A DNA stretch of 64,000 nt, from NCBI RefSeq assembly GCF_910592395.1, contig NC_088312.1, positions 992,001 to 1,056,000 of the forward strand, written 5' to 3'. Every line of letters begins with the position of its first letter. Within the stretch, counting starts at the first letter, position 1. Origin of the DNA: Lineus longissimus (taxonomy: Eukaryota > Nemertea > Pilidiophora > Heteronemertea > Lineidae). The position numbers were made by a program, and so were the translations under genes. The notes under the pieces were generated by a model. That model searched no databases. It was given only the letters and a program-made list of their open reading frames with translations, and had not been told where the DNA came from. Positions 51,201 to 60,900 of this stretch are shown here, piece after piece.

Positions 51201-54039
51201 GAGCCTACATGTGTAATACAAATAGAACAAGTCCTTAATGTCAAAAGAATATCTGATCAAAAGTATCAAAGACGTCAGAGAATCATGACTGGCAGGATAC
51301 GGTTTTACTGGAATGCTTCAATGAGGAACACCTTCACCTCAAGTTACAGCTACCTGTACATTCAAAATTCAAACTAATTTGGTTGAATACATGTAGAGCT
51401 TGAGTAATTGCACTTGCATCATTCTAGTACACGTACTAAGACCACCATCATGGATGGTCTGAGTGACTTAGCTTTAATTGGGACTTTCATCTAGTCACCA
51501 AATTTGGACCTTTCAATGCTGATGAGGAGAGAGTGGTTTAACTGAGATATAAGTACCCCCTGAGATTGTGGCATATAAACTCACTGTAACCAAGAGATTG
51601 AGAGACTCCAACTCAACGTCATGTTGTCCAAGTTGTTGATACAGTACTGATGTATTGTAAAGTGGCATCTTGTATGTGAAACACTTTTCCATGGCTTGTC
51701 GGTTGTGGTGTAAGGCAGTTTGAGGTTTATTCTGAAAACAGAGGCAACAGGAGGGGTCTTAATGGGGAGGTTTTGACTAGCATTTAGAAATTAGCTTTGT
51801 TCCAATGAAATCAGTGACTCACTTTATCTCTGGAACATGAGATATGATGAGGACATTGTCCTCAAGTTTTTCATCAAGCAGGTGTTTGGCACTAGCTGGC
51901 AGGTACATTGTGTACTTCATATAACATGCCATGATTGTCAGCCGCGTGTCAAAATCTGACCTTTAGAGTCAACACTGATATTCCTGAGCCAAAAACAACT
52001 TGACCACTTAGCTCCTGCCTGTCTTCCTTTTACTCACCAACTTCTCATAACAGCAGCCAATCAAGTCGTATAGCCTAGCTTGGAGTATTGGGATATCAGA
52101 TATCACGTTAGTTAGGGCTAAGAGAGCAGACTCCGGTTTATTCTGATGAAAGAGGGAATTAGCTGCAAAATAGACGACACTTGAATTTGCAGTCAAAAGA
52201 AGATTTAAAACATGAAATTGAAAGAGCTTGCGAATAAGTCTTCGTTGTTGAACAGCCTGAATACCAAATGTCATTTTGAAAGTGTTGAACCAACATGATC
52301 CCATTTCAATTTCTAGGTGAGAAAGGCTCTCAACTGTCATTGACTGTACCTTTAAGATCAAATTATTCTAATTTCACCCACCTCTGAGATATTTACAATA
52401 GAACTCCATATCATTTGGTTGATTTTCTTCAATAGCTTCTATACATTCCTTATACTGTCCAGCTAGGTTATGACACAAGCCCAGCAGGAGGCTCATGGTT
52501 CTAAACACTCTGGCTGCATTCTCATCAGATATTGGATTCTGGTTCACTCCAAGGAGAAAATGGTGAGAGATGCTGTCAGGATCCTGGAACGTCAAGAGAA
52601 ACAGCAATGGTGGAATATTTGAATACCCATGGTCATTAAGTCACGAAGTTTGAGTGACAAAGATATCACTTATAACTTTGTCACTGGCCACTCTATTTGC
52701 ATCCATCCCGACAGCATTGTCCTTCACTTTTCACATGCCTTCCATGAAATTACAAGAAACCAGCATGAATGTTACCTGCTTTTTTTGAAGAGCTCTATTT
52801 CGCAAGAGATAATCTAGAAAGGTGAATGCATTCTGCTGGTTTCCTTGTTTCACCCAGCGCAATCCCAGAAGAATTGAGAGATGACAGATCTGGAGGAAAC
52901 ACTCTGAAACAAGAAACAAAACAACATTGTCAAATATCATTAATACGATTGGCCTGGCTTCTGTAGTGCACCCATTCAGGACAGCATTGTTGCTATGCAT
53001 ATGACCATGACGTCATGGCTGAGATTGAAGCATTGTCTTAAAGCCTTAAAGTGACCTCAGAAGATGTAGGATGTGATGTGTAGACAAAGGATGTGACGCG
53101 TGAGGGATGTATCATGATAGTCATTAGACTAACCGAGACAAACATGAACTTTCAGAGACGTATTGGAGAATGTGGCTTTGACAAAATGGATGCCTACCTG
53201 GTCTAAGATGAATAAACTGCTTGAAAAGTTTGACAAGATTTGAGAGGCTGAACTGCTTCAACGTAGAATGGCATCCATCACTTTCCAGCAGAAATGCTTT
53301 AAAAAAACAGAAAGTGATTATGACAACACTATGAAAATAGCCAGATATATTACTTGGGCCTTTTTGACTACAGCACTGTTTTAGAATTCTTCACACAAAA
53401 TCACCTTTTGTAAGAGTTGCAAACAATTTCTTCTCAGCTATGAAGGTGGATGCAGTGCTTGAAGCAGCCTGGTAGTGGATGCTGCACCAGTTATACAGCA
53501 GGGTCATCAAGACAGCAGCACTTCTCTCCATATGCCACAAACCTAAAATACAATAAATAATAGATAACCCAACTGGAAGATAAACACAAATGTACAATTA
53601 CATTTTCTTGCAAGATTCGAATATGTTGGACGACTGAATCAGCAAAGTTCGTCCAAAAGATTAAGATCAACACAAGATCCAGCCTTCATTTCAATGTTTA
53701 TGCTGAATACATCTCCTGAAGTCCCAGATTCAAACCAAAAAATAGGTTTTACTTTTTCTTACCTAGGGTAATATTTATTTGCTTTTCCATCAGCATGATC
53801 AGTGATTTGCCCGAGACAGATTTCTTCCGAGCTTGTGCGGTTTGCTACAAAAATAAACAACTATCCATGCAGGTGACCATATAAAATGAGGCTTTTCATA
53901 CATCATGTACAAATTAAAACTACATCTACATGGACTTGCTGAAGATTAATCTCAGGGAAACACTGACAAATCTAGCCTAGTACGGAAGGAGTACCTCTGA
54001 TGGTTCAGAATGTAGATGCCAAGTCACATCACCAAACTC
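48266..54039 (-). CDS. FANCG: FANCG, Fanconi anaemia core-complex TPR protein
   Basis: Tetratricopeptide-repeat scaffold; in vertebrates FANCG supports the core complex that ubiquitinates FANCD2-FANCI for interstrand crosslink repair. Fifteen GT-AG exons with fully consistent phase, in mRNA order: 53995-54039, 53763-53844, 53405-53542, 53198-53296, 52776-52903, 52382-52583, 52038-52162, 51585-51731, 51035-51204, 50487-50788, 50043-50262, 49729-49820, 49107-49259, 48626-48782, 48266-48392. They encode 728 aa plus stop. Recognition: YQQLGQHDVELESLNLLV against human YQQLGDTTAELESLELLV, and FLETAYSLVMSGRYDDAVTI against a human [20 protein letters not shown] block. Other TPR helices also align in order (QARLYDLIGCCYEKL, CIFKAHALVHLEQLEEA, RMLQQAGRQQEAYLTW). 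The start exon is not resolved: the first visible exon begins in phase 0 and needs an upstream ATG. The model is longer than human FANCG (622 aa), with a Lys/Arg-rich linker (GKRRKMESS) and a basic C-terminus. Polyadenylation signal 48125-48130. Confidence 0.9.
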
Positions 54040-54400
54040 CTGTATAGGGCGATGATAAAATTCTATCATGTCAAAACAAGTACTTTACATTTCGTTTCTG
54101 CTTCCATATAGTGTGTGTGCTTGCAGGTGTTGTTGACTGTAATGATCTGTCAATTGCCCAAGGCTAGGGGGGGGGCACGAAAGGCCTTTTCGAAGAACAT
54201 TATTCGGGCTTCGCCCTCAAAGAGCCCCCTCTTTGCCCTCTATCCAGCTGTGCTGGATCCGCTCCCTAATTTGACGGTGACATACCATCTGGTCCAGTCA
54301 CCAGTCAGACAAGGATCCCGTTTTGCGAGTTGTCATGCTGTGGATAATCATGTTTATTACTTATGCTCTTGCAGGCTTCACAAATCTGCCAGAAACTTAC

Positions 54401-54484
54401 ACTAAGTACAGCACCATCTTCATTGAGGACCAGAAAGCCGAGAGAATCGGGAATGCCATCAATTCCTTCGGTGATGGTGGACAT
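54401..54484 (-). CDS. LAMTOR4: LAMTOR4-like first coding exon
   Basis: From the ATG at 54484 the frame reads MSTITEGIDGIPDSLGFLVL then NEDGAVLS and meets a strong donor (AGT|GTAAGT) in phase 0. Human LAMTOR4 begins with LTQGLERIPDQLGYLVLSE followed by GAVLA, so this matches the N-terminal strand/helix of this roadblock-fold Ragulator subunit, which anchors Rag GTPases to lysosomes for mTORC1 activation. I could not find the remaining ~70 residues (an LENDE-type helix and C-terminal strands) on the minus strand before FANCG begins at 54039. Either the other exons lie elsewhere, this is a broken copy, or the exon is spliced into FANCG, whose first visible exon is also phase 0. Confidence 0.7.
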
Positions 54485-55214
54485 TCTACCTGTTGGGCTG
54501 GTCACTGTTCACTAAAAGATTGGAGAAACAAGTCGTCACAATTCCGTTGGTGTCATAACTCATATGCAATTTGAATTGCAGCGGACGTCACTGTTTAACA
54601 ATAACATAAGTTGTGTACCGGTGCTACGGAATACGCTGCATGACACAAGGGCCTTAACATCACAGGAGGAAAGAATGGTGGTTTTTCAATCGTATTGAAT
54701 TTGGCTAAATCACAGGGCTGGGCCAGGCCAACCTCCGAGTCTGAATCTGATGATGGGGGAGGGGGGGGGCGAGGGGGTTGATCCAGCAGCGGACATTTGT
54801 CTTGACTCTTGCTTGGCGCTGCTACAGCTTAAAGTGCTGTGGTACAGCCTAGAAGCAGTGTCATCATTGGCGAAATCGACCACACGGCACAGTAGAGTTT
54901 CGTCCAAAAATAGATCTGTTTACACACTACGGCAAGGCGTATTGCAGGTACACGTCAACGGGTCATTGATTGTCGGACGTCAGTTCGCCAAGAAAACCAA
55001 AGGAATCGAAGGATTCATTGAACTCATCAACACATCATTAGTTTTCAGTGAAGTGCAACTGTATTCCTAGGTAAATCACTTTGGTATATAGAGAGTAAGA
55101 TTACAATTAACTCACGTTAAAGTGGTAGCGTTGTCAGTACGTTGGTTTAGGGGCGCAATAACCTAGCTTATAGCGAGCAATTAGTACACTAAGATTTCAG
55201 TGATTAACATAATA
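54485..55214 (+). other. Region with possible + strand exon 54828-55070
   Basis: After a pyrimidine-rich acceptor (CTTGGCGCTGCTACAG|CTTAAAG) an 81-codon frame ends in TAG at 55070. It contains NRSVYTLRQGVLQVHVNG, SLIVGRQFAKK and FIELINTSLVFSEVQ, an alternating beta-strand-like pattern that looks protein-like. I do not recognise the family and found no upstream exon. A G-rich tract (54750-54776) just before it could form a quadruplex. Promoters for LAMTOR4 (minus) and any + strand gene would lie between 54485 and 54750. Confidence 0.3.
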
Positions 55215-55629
55215 GTTGCAAGTATTTGGCATTTTAGACTCATATTTCGTGCTATAATAACTACGTTGTAAACATAATGCTCAAAATTGATTCATGAAAA
55301 AGTTGTTAGGGCAATATCAAGCAAGCAGTAATGGAAAAAAGTGTAATTCCATCAACTGAATATTGTTTTTAGACACTATAACATTTTAGGCCTACTTTTC
55401 CGTAAACCACGAGAACAATGTATGTGAAAAAAACAACACATATAAGTGAGGCGCCGAGTATACAGTAATTGTAAGGTAAAGAAAAGCTCGGTCTGGAGGT
55501 CCGGAGTCCGAAACTGTGACGGTCACGAGAGTGGCTTGTCCTTACGGATAGATCGAGAGGGCGGTTTGGGGTTCCGCCGACGGTGCTCGCATGCATTAGT
55601 CGTATCCCCGAAACCTTTACAACGCGAAC

Positions 55630-56037
55630 AAAGCTGGTGGCATCCATGACGGTATAGGAATTGACGGTGAGGTAACAAAAAAACTCGTGGCATATCGGAT
55701 GCGCATCCGATGACGGTAAAGAAATTGACGGTAAAGGATCTCGTGGCATATCGGATGCGCATCCGAAGACGGTGAAGGATCTCGTGGCATATCGGATGCG
55801 CATCCGATGACGGTAAAGAAATTGACGGTAAAGGATCTCGTGGCATATCGGATGCGCATCCGAAGACGGTAAGGGAATTGACGGTGAAGGATCTCGTGGC
55901 ATATCGGATCCGAAGACGGTAAGGGAATTGACGGTGTTAAGGATCTCGTGGCATATCGGATGCGCATCCGAAGACGGTAAGGGAATTGACGGTAAATGAT
56001 CTCGTGGCATATCGGATGCGCATCCGATGACGGTTTT
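55630..56037. repeat. Left-arm satellite, ~56-bp unit with palindrome
   Basis: About eight units of GGATCTCGTGGCATATCGGA then TGCGCATCCGATGACGGTAA and AGAAATTGACGGTAAA, with shortened variants. Each full unit holds the perfect 18-bp palindrome ATCGGATGCGCATCCGAT (some units read CCGAAG instead). The GACGGTAAAG..AATTGACGGT half is shared, inverted, with the right-arm satellite. Confidence 0.85.
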
Positions 56038-56089
56038 ATATACATATATATATATTATATAAATTTTAGTTTTACACTATTATGTAAGT

Positions 56090-57005
56090 GCAAGCTCTAG
56101 TGAGCTCACACAACTGTTTGACAGTCCTGGCTCCTCCATCGTGCTGACAACATGATGAGAGAGATGAGACAGTCACAGCCAGGCAAAATAAGTCTTGGCT
56201 GCTCTGCCAAGTTGTCAACATGGTGAGAGAGATGAGGAAGTCACAGCCAGGCCGAATCAATCCTGGCTGCTCCACCGTGTTGACAACATGATGCGAGTGA
56301 TGAGACAGTCACAGCCAGGCCGCATCAATCTTCGCCGCACTGCCTAGTTGTTAATAAGGCGAGAGAGATGAGACAGTCAGAGCCAGGCCGAATCAGTTCT
56401 GGCTGCTCCACCGTGTTGACAATAATTATGGTGAGAGAGATGAGACAGTCACAGCCAGGCCAAATCAGTCTTGGCTGCTCTGCCAAGTTGTCAACATGGT
56501 GAGAGAGATGAGGCAGTCACAGGCCGAATCAGTCCTGGCTGCTCCACCGTGTTGACAACATGATGAGAGAGATGAGGAAGTCACAGCCAGGCCGAATCAA
56601 TCCTGGCTGCTCCACCGTGCTGACAACATGATGAGAGAGGTGAGGAAGTCACAGCCAGGCCGAATCAATCCTGGCTGCTCCACCGTACTGACAACATGAT
56701 GCGCACGAGTGATGAGACAGTCACAGCCAGGCCACATCAATCTTCGCCGCACTGTCTAGTTGTTAATATGGCGAGAGAGATGAGACAGTCACAGCCAGGC
56801 CGAATCAGTTCTGGCTGCTCCACCGTGTTGACAATAATTATGGTGAGAGAGATGAGACAGTCACAGCTAGCCTAGCCAGGCCAAATCAGTCTTGGCTGCT
56901 CTGCCAAGTTGTCAACATGGTGAGAGAGATGAGGAAGTCACAGCCAGGCCGAATCAGTCCTGGCTGCTCCACCGTGTTGACAACATGATGAGAGAGATGA
57001 GGAAG
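56090..57005. repeat. Central satellite, 68-bp unit, about 13 copies
   Basis: Unit AGTCACAGCCAGGCCGAATC then AATCCTGGCTGCTCCACCGT and GTTGACAACATGATGAGAGA plus GATGAGGA. Spacing measured between successive AGTCACAGCC words is 68 bp, with some longer variants. Two variant classes (CTGCTCCACCGTGTTG and CTGCTCTGCCAAGTTG) are interspersed. Confidence 0.85.
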
Positions 57006-57009
57006 TCAC

Positions 57010-57235
57010 AATCGGAGATCCTTCACCGTCAATTCCTTTACCGTCATTGGATCGATGCCACCAGATTTTGAAACTTCACCGTCAATTCCTTTACCGTCAT
57101 TGGATCGATCCACCAGATTTTTTGTAACTTCACCGTCAATTCCTTTACCGTCATTTGATCGATGCCACCAGATTTTTTGTAACTTCACCGTCAATTCCTT
57201 TACCGTCACTGGATCGACGTCTCCAGATTTTTTTG
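57010..57235. repeat. Right-arm satellite, ~55-bp unit, 4 copies
   Basis: Unit CCACCAGATTTTTTGTAACT then TCACCGTCAATTCCTTTACC and GTCATTGGATCGATG. Its complement matches the left-arm unit through GACGGTAAAGGAATTGACGG and GGTGGCAT, so the two satellites are diverged versions of the same arm repeat amplified separately. Confidence 0.8.
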
Positions 57236-57610
57236 TTTTTGTAAAGGTTTTGGGGATACGACCAATGCATGCGAGCACCGTCGGCGGAACCCCAAACCGC
57301 CCTCTCGATCTATCCGTGGGACACGCCACTAGAGTGACTGTCACGCTTACGGACTCCGGACCTCCAGACTTTAGAGACCGAGCTTTTCTTTACCTTACAT
57401 ACTACATACTCGGCGCCTCACTTATATGAGTTGTTTTTTTCACATACATTGTTCTCGTGGTTTACGGAAAAGTAGGCCTAAAATGTTATAGTGTCTAAAA
57501 ACAATATTCAGTTAATGGAATTACACTTTTTTCCATTACTGCTAATATTGCCCTATCACCTTTTTCATGAATCAATTTTGAGCATTATGTTTAATACAAC
57601 GTAGTTATTA

Positions 57611-57806
57611 GGGCCGTTTAGACGACAGGCGAAAAGACCGCATTCGGATCGAATCTGGATGAATCCGGATTAAAACCACCCAAGGCGATGGTACCTTTTT
57701 AGTCCGGATGCAACCACATTGATCCGGATCTTTTTGCGTTTACACGACGAAAAATTAATCCGGATTCGGGACGCATCCGGATTTTTTCGCGTCGTCTAAA
57801 CGGCCC
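57611..57806. mobile_element. PIF/Harbinger-like MITE, 196 bp, nested
   Basis: Ends GGGCCGTTTAGACGAC and the complement GTCGTCTAAACGGCCC, with TTA on both sides (57608-57610 and 57807-57809), the target preference of PIF/Harbinger. The interrupted sequence is restored, apart from a TA slip, in the other arm of the foldback element (ATAATAACTACG), so the insertion postdates the duplication of the arms. Confidence 0.85.
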
Positions 57807-57850
57807 TTATATAGCACGAAATATGAGTCTAAAATGCCAAATACTTGCAA

Positions 57851-57940
57851 CTATCTCCTTTGTCCCTCCACCATAAGGCCTATTTTCCCCTTACATCACT
57901 ATTTCGGACACTCAGCGCCCCATTTCTGGAAAGGTGTATA
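57851..57940 (+). repeat. Fragment of the 36-kb MITE interior
   Basis: CTATCTCCTTTGTCCCTCCA through GGAAAGGTGTATA matches 36281-36373 closely, with a short deletion in the TTACATCACT part. It directly abuts the right end of the foldback element. Neither TIR of that MITE family is present here. Confidence 0.75.
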
Positions 57941-60900
57941 GGGTGGACCTTGTCTCCACCGTTATGAAAAATGGGTCTCACTTTCACATGGTGAATACCT
58001 GATCGTTTCCATAAAGGGATTGCAAGAAATCAGAACACCAGACCTGAAGAGACAGCAGATACTGCAACAACCATAACATGCTGCCACAACCAGACCTAAT
58101 ACAGCATTGACGCAACCAGACCTGATAGACAGGAGATGCTGCCATAACGAGACCTGATGAGATTGCAGATACTGTCACAACCAGACATGGCGAGATAACA
58201 AATGCTGTTTCACCCAGAGCCAAGGGCAGCACTAGATGGGTTGTTCCCCTATACGCCATTGCCCAGAGCTGGCACTGATCTGTATTCAAGATGGGTTGTT
58301 CCCCAATGCGTCGTTTCCAAGAGCTAGCCCGGATGCTTGTCGTCTTGACAAGTTGTTCCCCTATCATTGCTCGTCAGATGTAGAGCTAGCACTGTTTTGT
58401 CTGTATTCCGACCGATTATGGTATTATGTAACTGGCCATGAGTAGGCCGCTCTGTGTAGTCACCGATCCTGAGTAATTTCCCAGCCCCCATGCGGCGCGT
58501 CGAGCGACTTGTAGTGCCAAGCAACTGCTGAGCCTGCGACACAACACACATTTACTGATGAGCAGATGACTGAGTAGGGTCATTCATGAACAAACGCGCC
58601 AAGTCTGTAGGTAAGTCATTCGATATATTCTCATAAACCTTTTGACTAGTGATTTTCGTATTAGGTCATGGAGATGTTCCATCAACTCACTGTTTCGTCA
58701 GAATCGAGCTATCTGGCACGATCTGCCTGTTTTGGTCACGGTGGAATTGGTCCCAGCATTCCCATTTGTACGGGATCTCACTGATAGATATATAGTGGTG
58801 TGTTCCCGACAATCCTTATCGGCGGTTTCGGCAGTTAATGTCAGCTTGCTGCTAAAAATGTAGCCGGCTTGCCGATTTCTCTTTTTTCGGGACATCATAA
58901 CAATCAAGTATAGGCATCTCTTGTCAGTTGCTTTAATTGCTACTATCTCTTCGCTCTACCAAGCCTGTAATCAAAGGCTCGCTGACCAATTATTGCCTGG
59001 GCGAAAGAATTCTGATAAAACTGGAAGAACCTTTTTAAAAAGGGGGACTATGGACAATGGAGTCAAATTGGTGGTCACCGCGTTTTATAGAGTCAATGAC
59101 ATACTCCTCTATATCACATCAATGTATGAAAGCCTGGTAGGCCTACACTATACAGCAGCTGGTATACGTGTGGTTCAGGTTAGTTTATTCTAGAAAATCA
59201 GTAATTATGTGATATTTCAATGCAGGGAGATACGAAAGTCACAGATGTCTCCCGTGAAACTATACTGTGCACATATGCATCAGGTAGATAGAGAGCTGCC
59301 CGACTCCTCCCTTCCTACAGACACCCTTTAAAGAGGGTCGTTGTACAGGCGGGGGTCAGTTTGGTTGTCTTCAGGAGACTAGTATATGGGGCCTGGATTG
59401 TCTTAGAATTGGCGTTGATTACATTTATATTCATCATACTTTGAGATAGGAGAGATCTCTATGGGATTGACGATCGACTGTCTCCTGTCTATAGGCTCCC
59501 TTTAAAGCAGTTTCAATCAGAACTAAGATTAAGTAAAGGGATGATGAATTTGTGATTGTCCAATTGGATATTTTTCAAATCCACCTCTTCAGTCTTCTTT
59601 TCCCTCGAGTGATTTCCACTGATCTCTTGATGAAGGTATTCAGTCGGAAAAAACATGGAGGTGTTGCCTCTGAGTGTGTGTAAATGTTGCGCTTCTTCGA
59701 TCGAGAAGAGAAGCACAAAAGCCTAGTCATTCTATTTACCCGAGAGATAAAGAGGCTTCCTTTGTTGTCTAGGTTTCTTATTTTCAATTTGTTCTTGAAT
59801 GTACCTTTCTCCCACACGATTTAGAGCCATTGAAATGCACATCACCGAAATGTCATCATTCTTCATTGAAGTCAAAAACAAGGATACATTTATCAATCGA
59901 TCATCTGTAGTGCAATGGCGGAACGGAGGCTGGTAGGTATTGAAAAATATCTAACCTTTGGGGAGAATTATTGTTTTCCTGGCACGTGTACCTAATTCAT
60001 GAGACTGATTATAAAACTCTGACAAATCAGGCGAACAATGAATCTCCTTATAAGCTTTAGTGGTTGTGGCAACGTGACCGCTGCAGTCTCAAGAGAGGGA
60101 GGAGAGCAATGATATTGATTTAAAATGTCGGGTTAGGATGCCAGTGATTTGTCTTATGTGACTGATTCATATCGATCTGTTCAGTTTCTTTTGTACGGAG
60201 TCGCGACTTTGTCCCGATGTGGCTCGTTCATCAAAGGTCGGGTTACGACTCCAGGTTTTGGCGTCTTGATTGGTCATGACCTTGGGGTGACTCATCATGA
60301 GGATATCAGGGGTTAATGTTCGCTTCTCGGCTCTGGTATAAAACTTCATCAGGATCTACGGTTGGGGGTGACCCAGGTTCACTAAAAAATTGCAGTTTGC
60401 TATTGGAATATCACTAAAAAAAGTGCAGTATATATATATACTCGATCGATGAGAGTTCTTTGGATCTTTCCCTTGGTCCTCTGCTCATACTTAGGATAGG
60501 ATAGGATATATTGGAAGCCTTTAACTTATCGATTTATCCATTAGTTTGAGAAGGTTTAGGCAATATTCTCCACATAACTACCGCCATCAATGTTAAAAAT
60601 CAATTGACTTTGCTAAAATTAGGCTGGTAATTAATGATTGTGTCATGGACGCAGACGCAGACGGGCCCAATGTAACCAACCGGGAATTAGAAACTTTGAT
60701 TTTATACTGTGCCTTTCTTTATGCTACATCTCCAATATATTGCTCATAAGAACGCTCTTTTGGATGAATCTTGTATCCTTTGAATATTTGTGATTGGCCT
60801 TTCTACTGTATAAATCAATCTAACAAAAAAACCACCGATGACGACTGCTGAATGTTGCTGTATAAAGATTTGGCTAAGAGGAAAATGATGTTACAGGAAG

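Larger units (their letters stand above)
55215..57851. mobile_element. Foldback element, 2.64 kb, satellite-bearing arms
   Basis: The two ends are inverted copies over about 410 bp: 55215-55620 (from GTTGCAAGTATTTGGCATTT to CGTATCCCCGAAACCTTTAC) and 57241-57851 (the complement, interrupted by a 196-bp MITE). Inside each arm follows a related 55/56-bp tandem repeat in opposite orientation (about 55630-56037 and 57010-57235), and the centre is a 68-bp tandem array (about 56090-57005). TA flanks both ends. There is no transposase; the 213-codon minus frame is satellite sequence. Long TIRs built from tandem subrepeats recall Drosophila Foldback/Galileo elements, but I claim only structural similarity. 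Confidence 0.85.

Noticed and set aside
55369-56045. 213- and 142-codon minus ORFs with repeated PRDP/HPICHEI-like peptides
   Set aside because: They are translations of the foldback arm and its satellite in overlapping frames.
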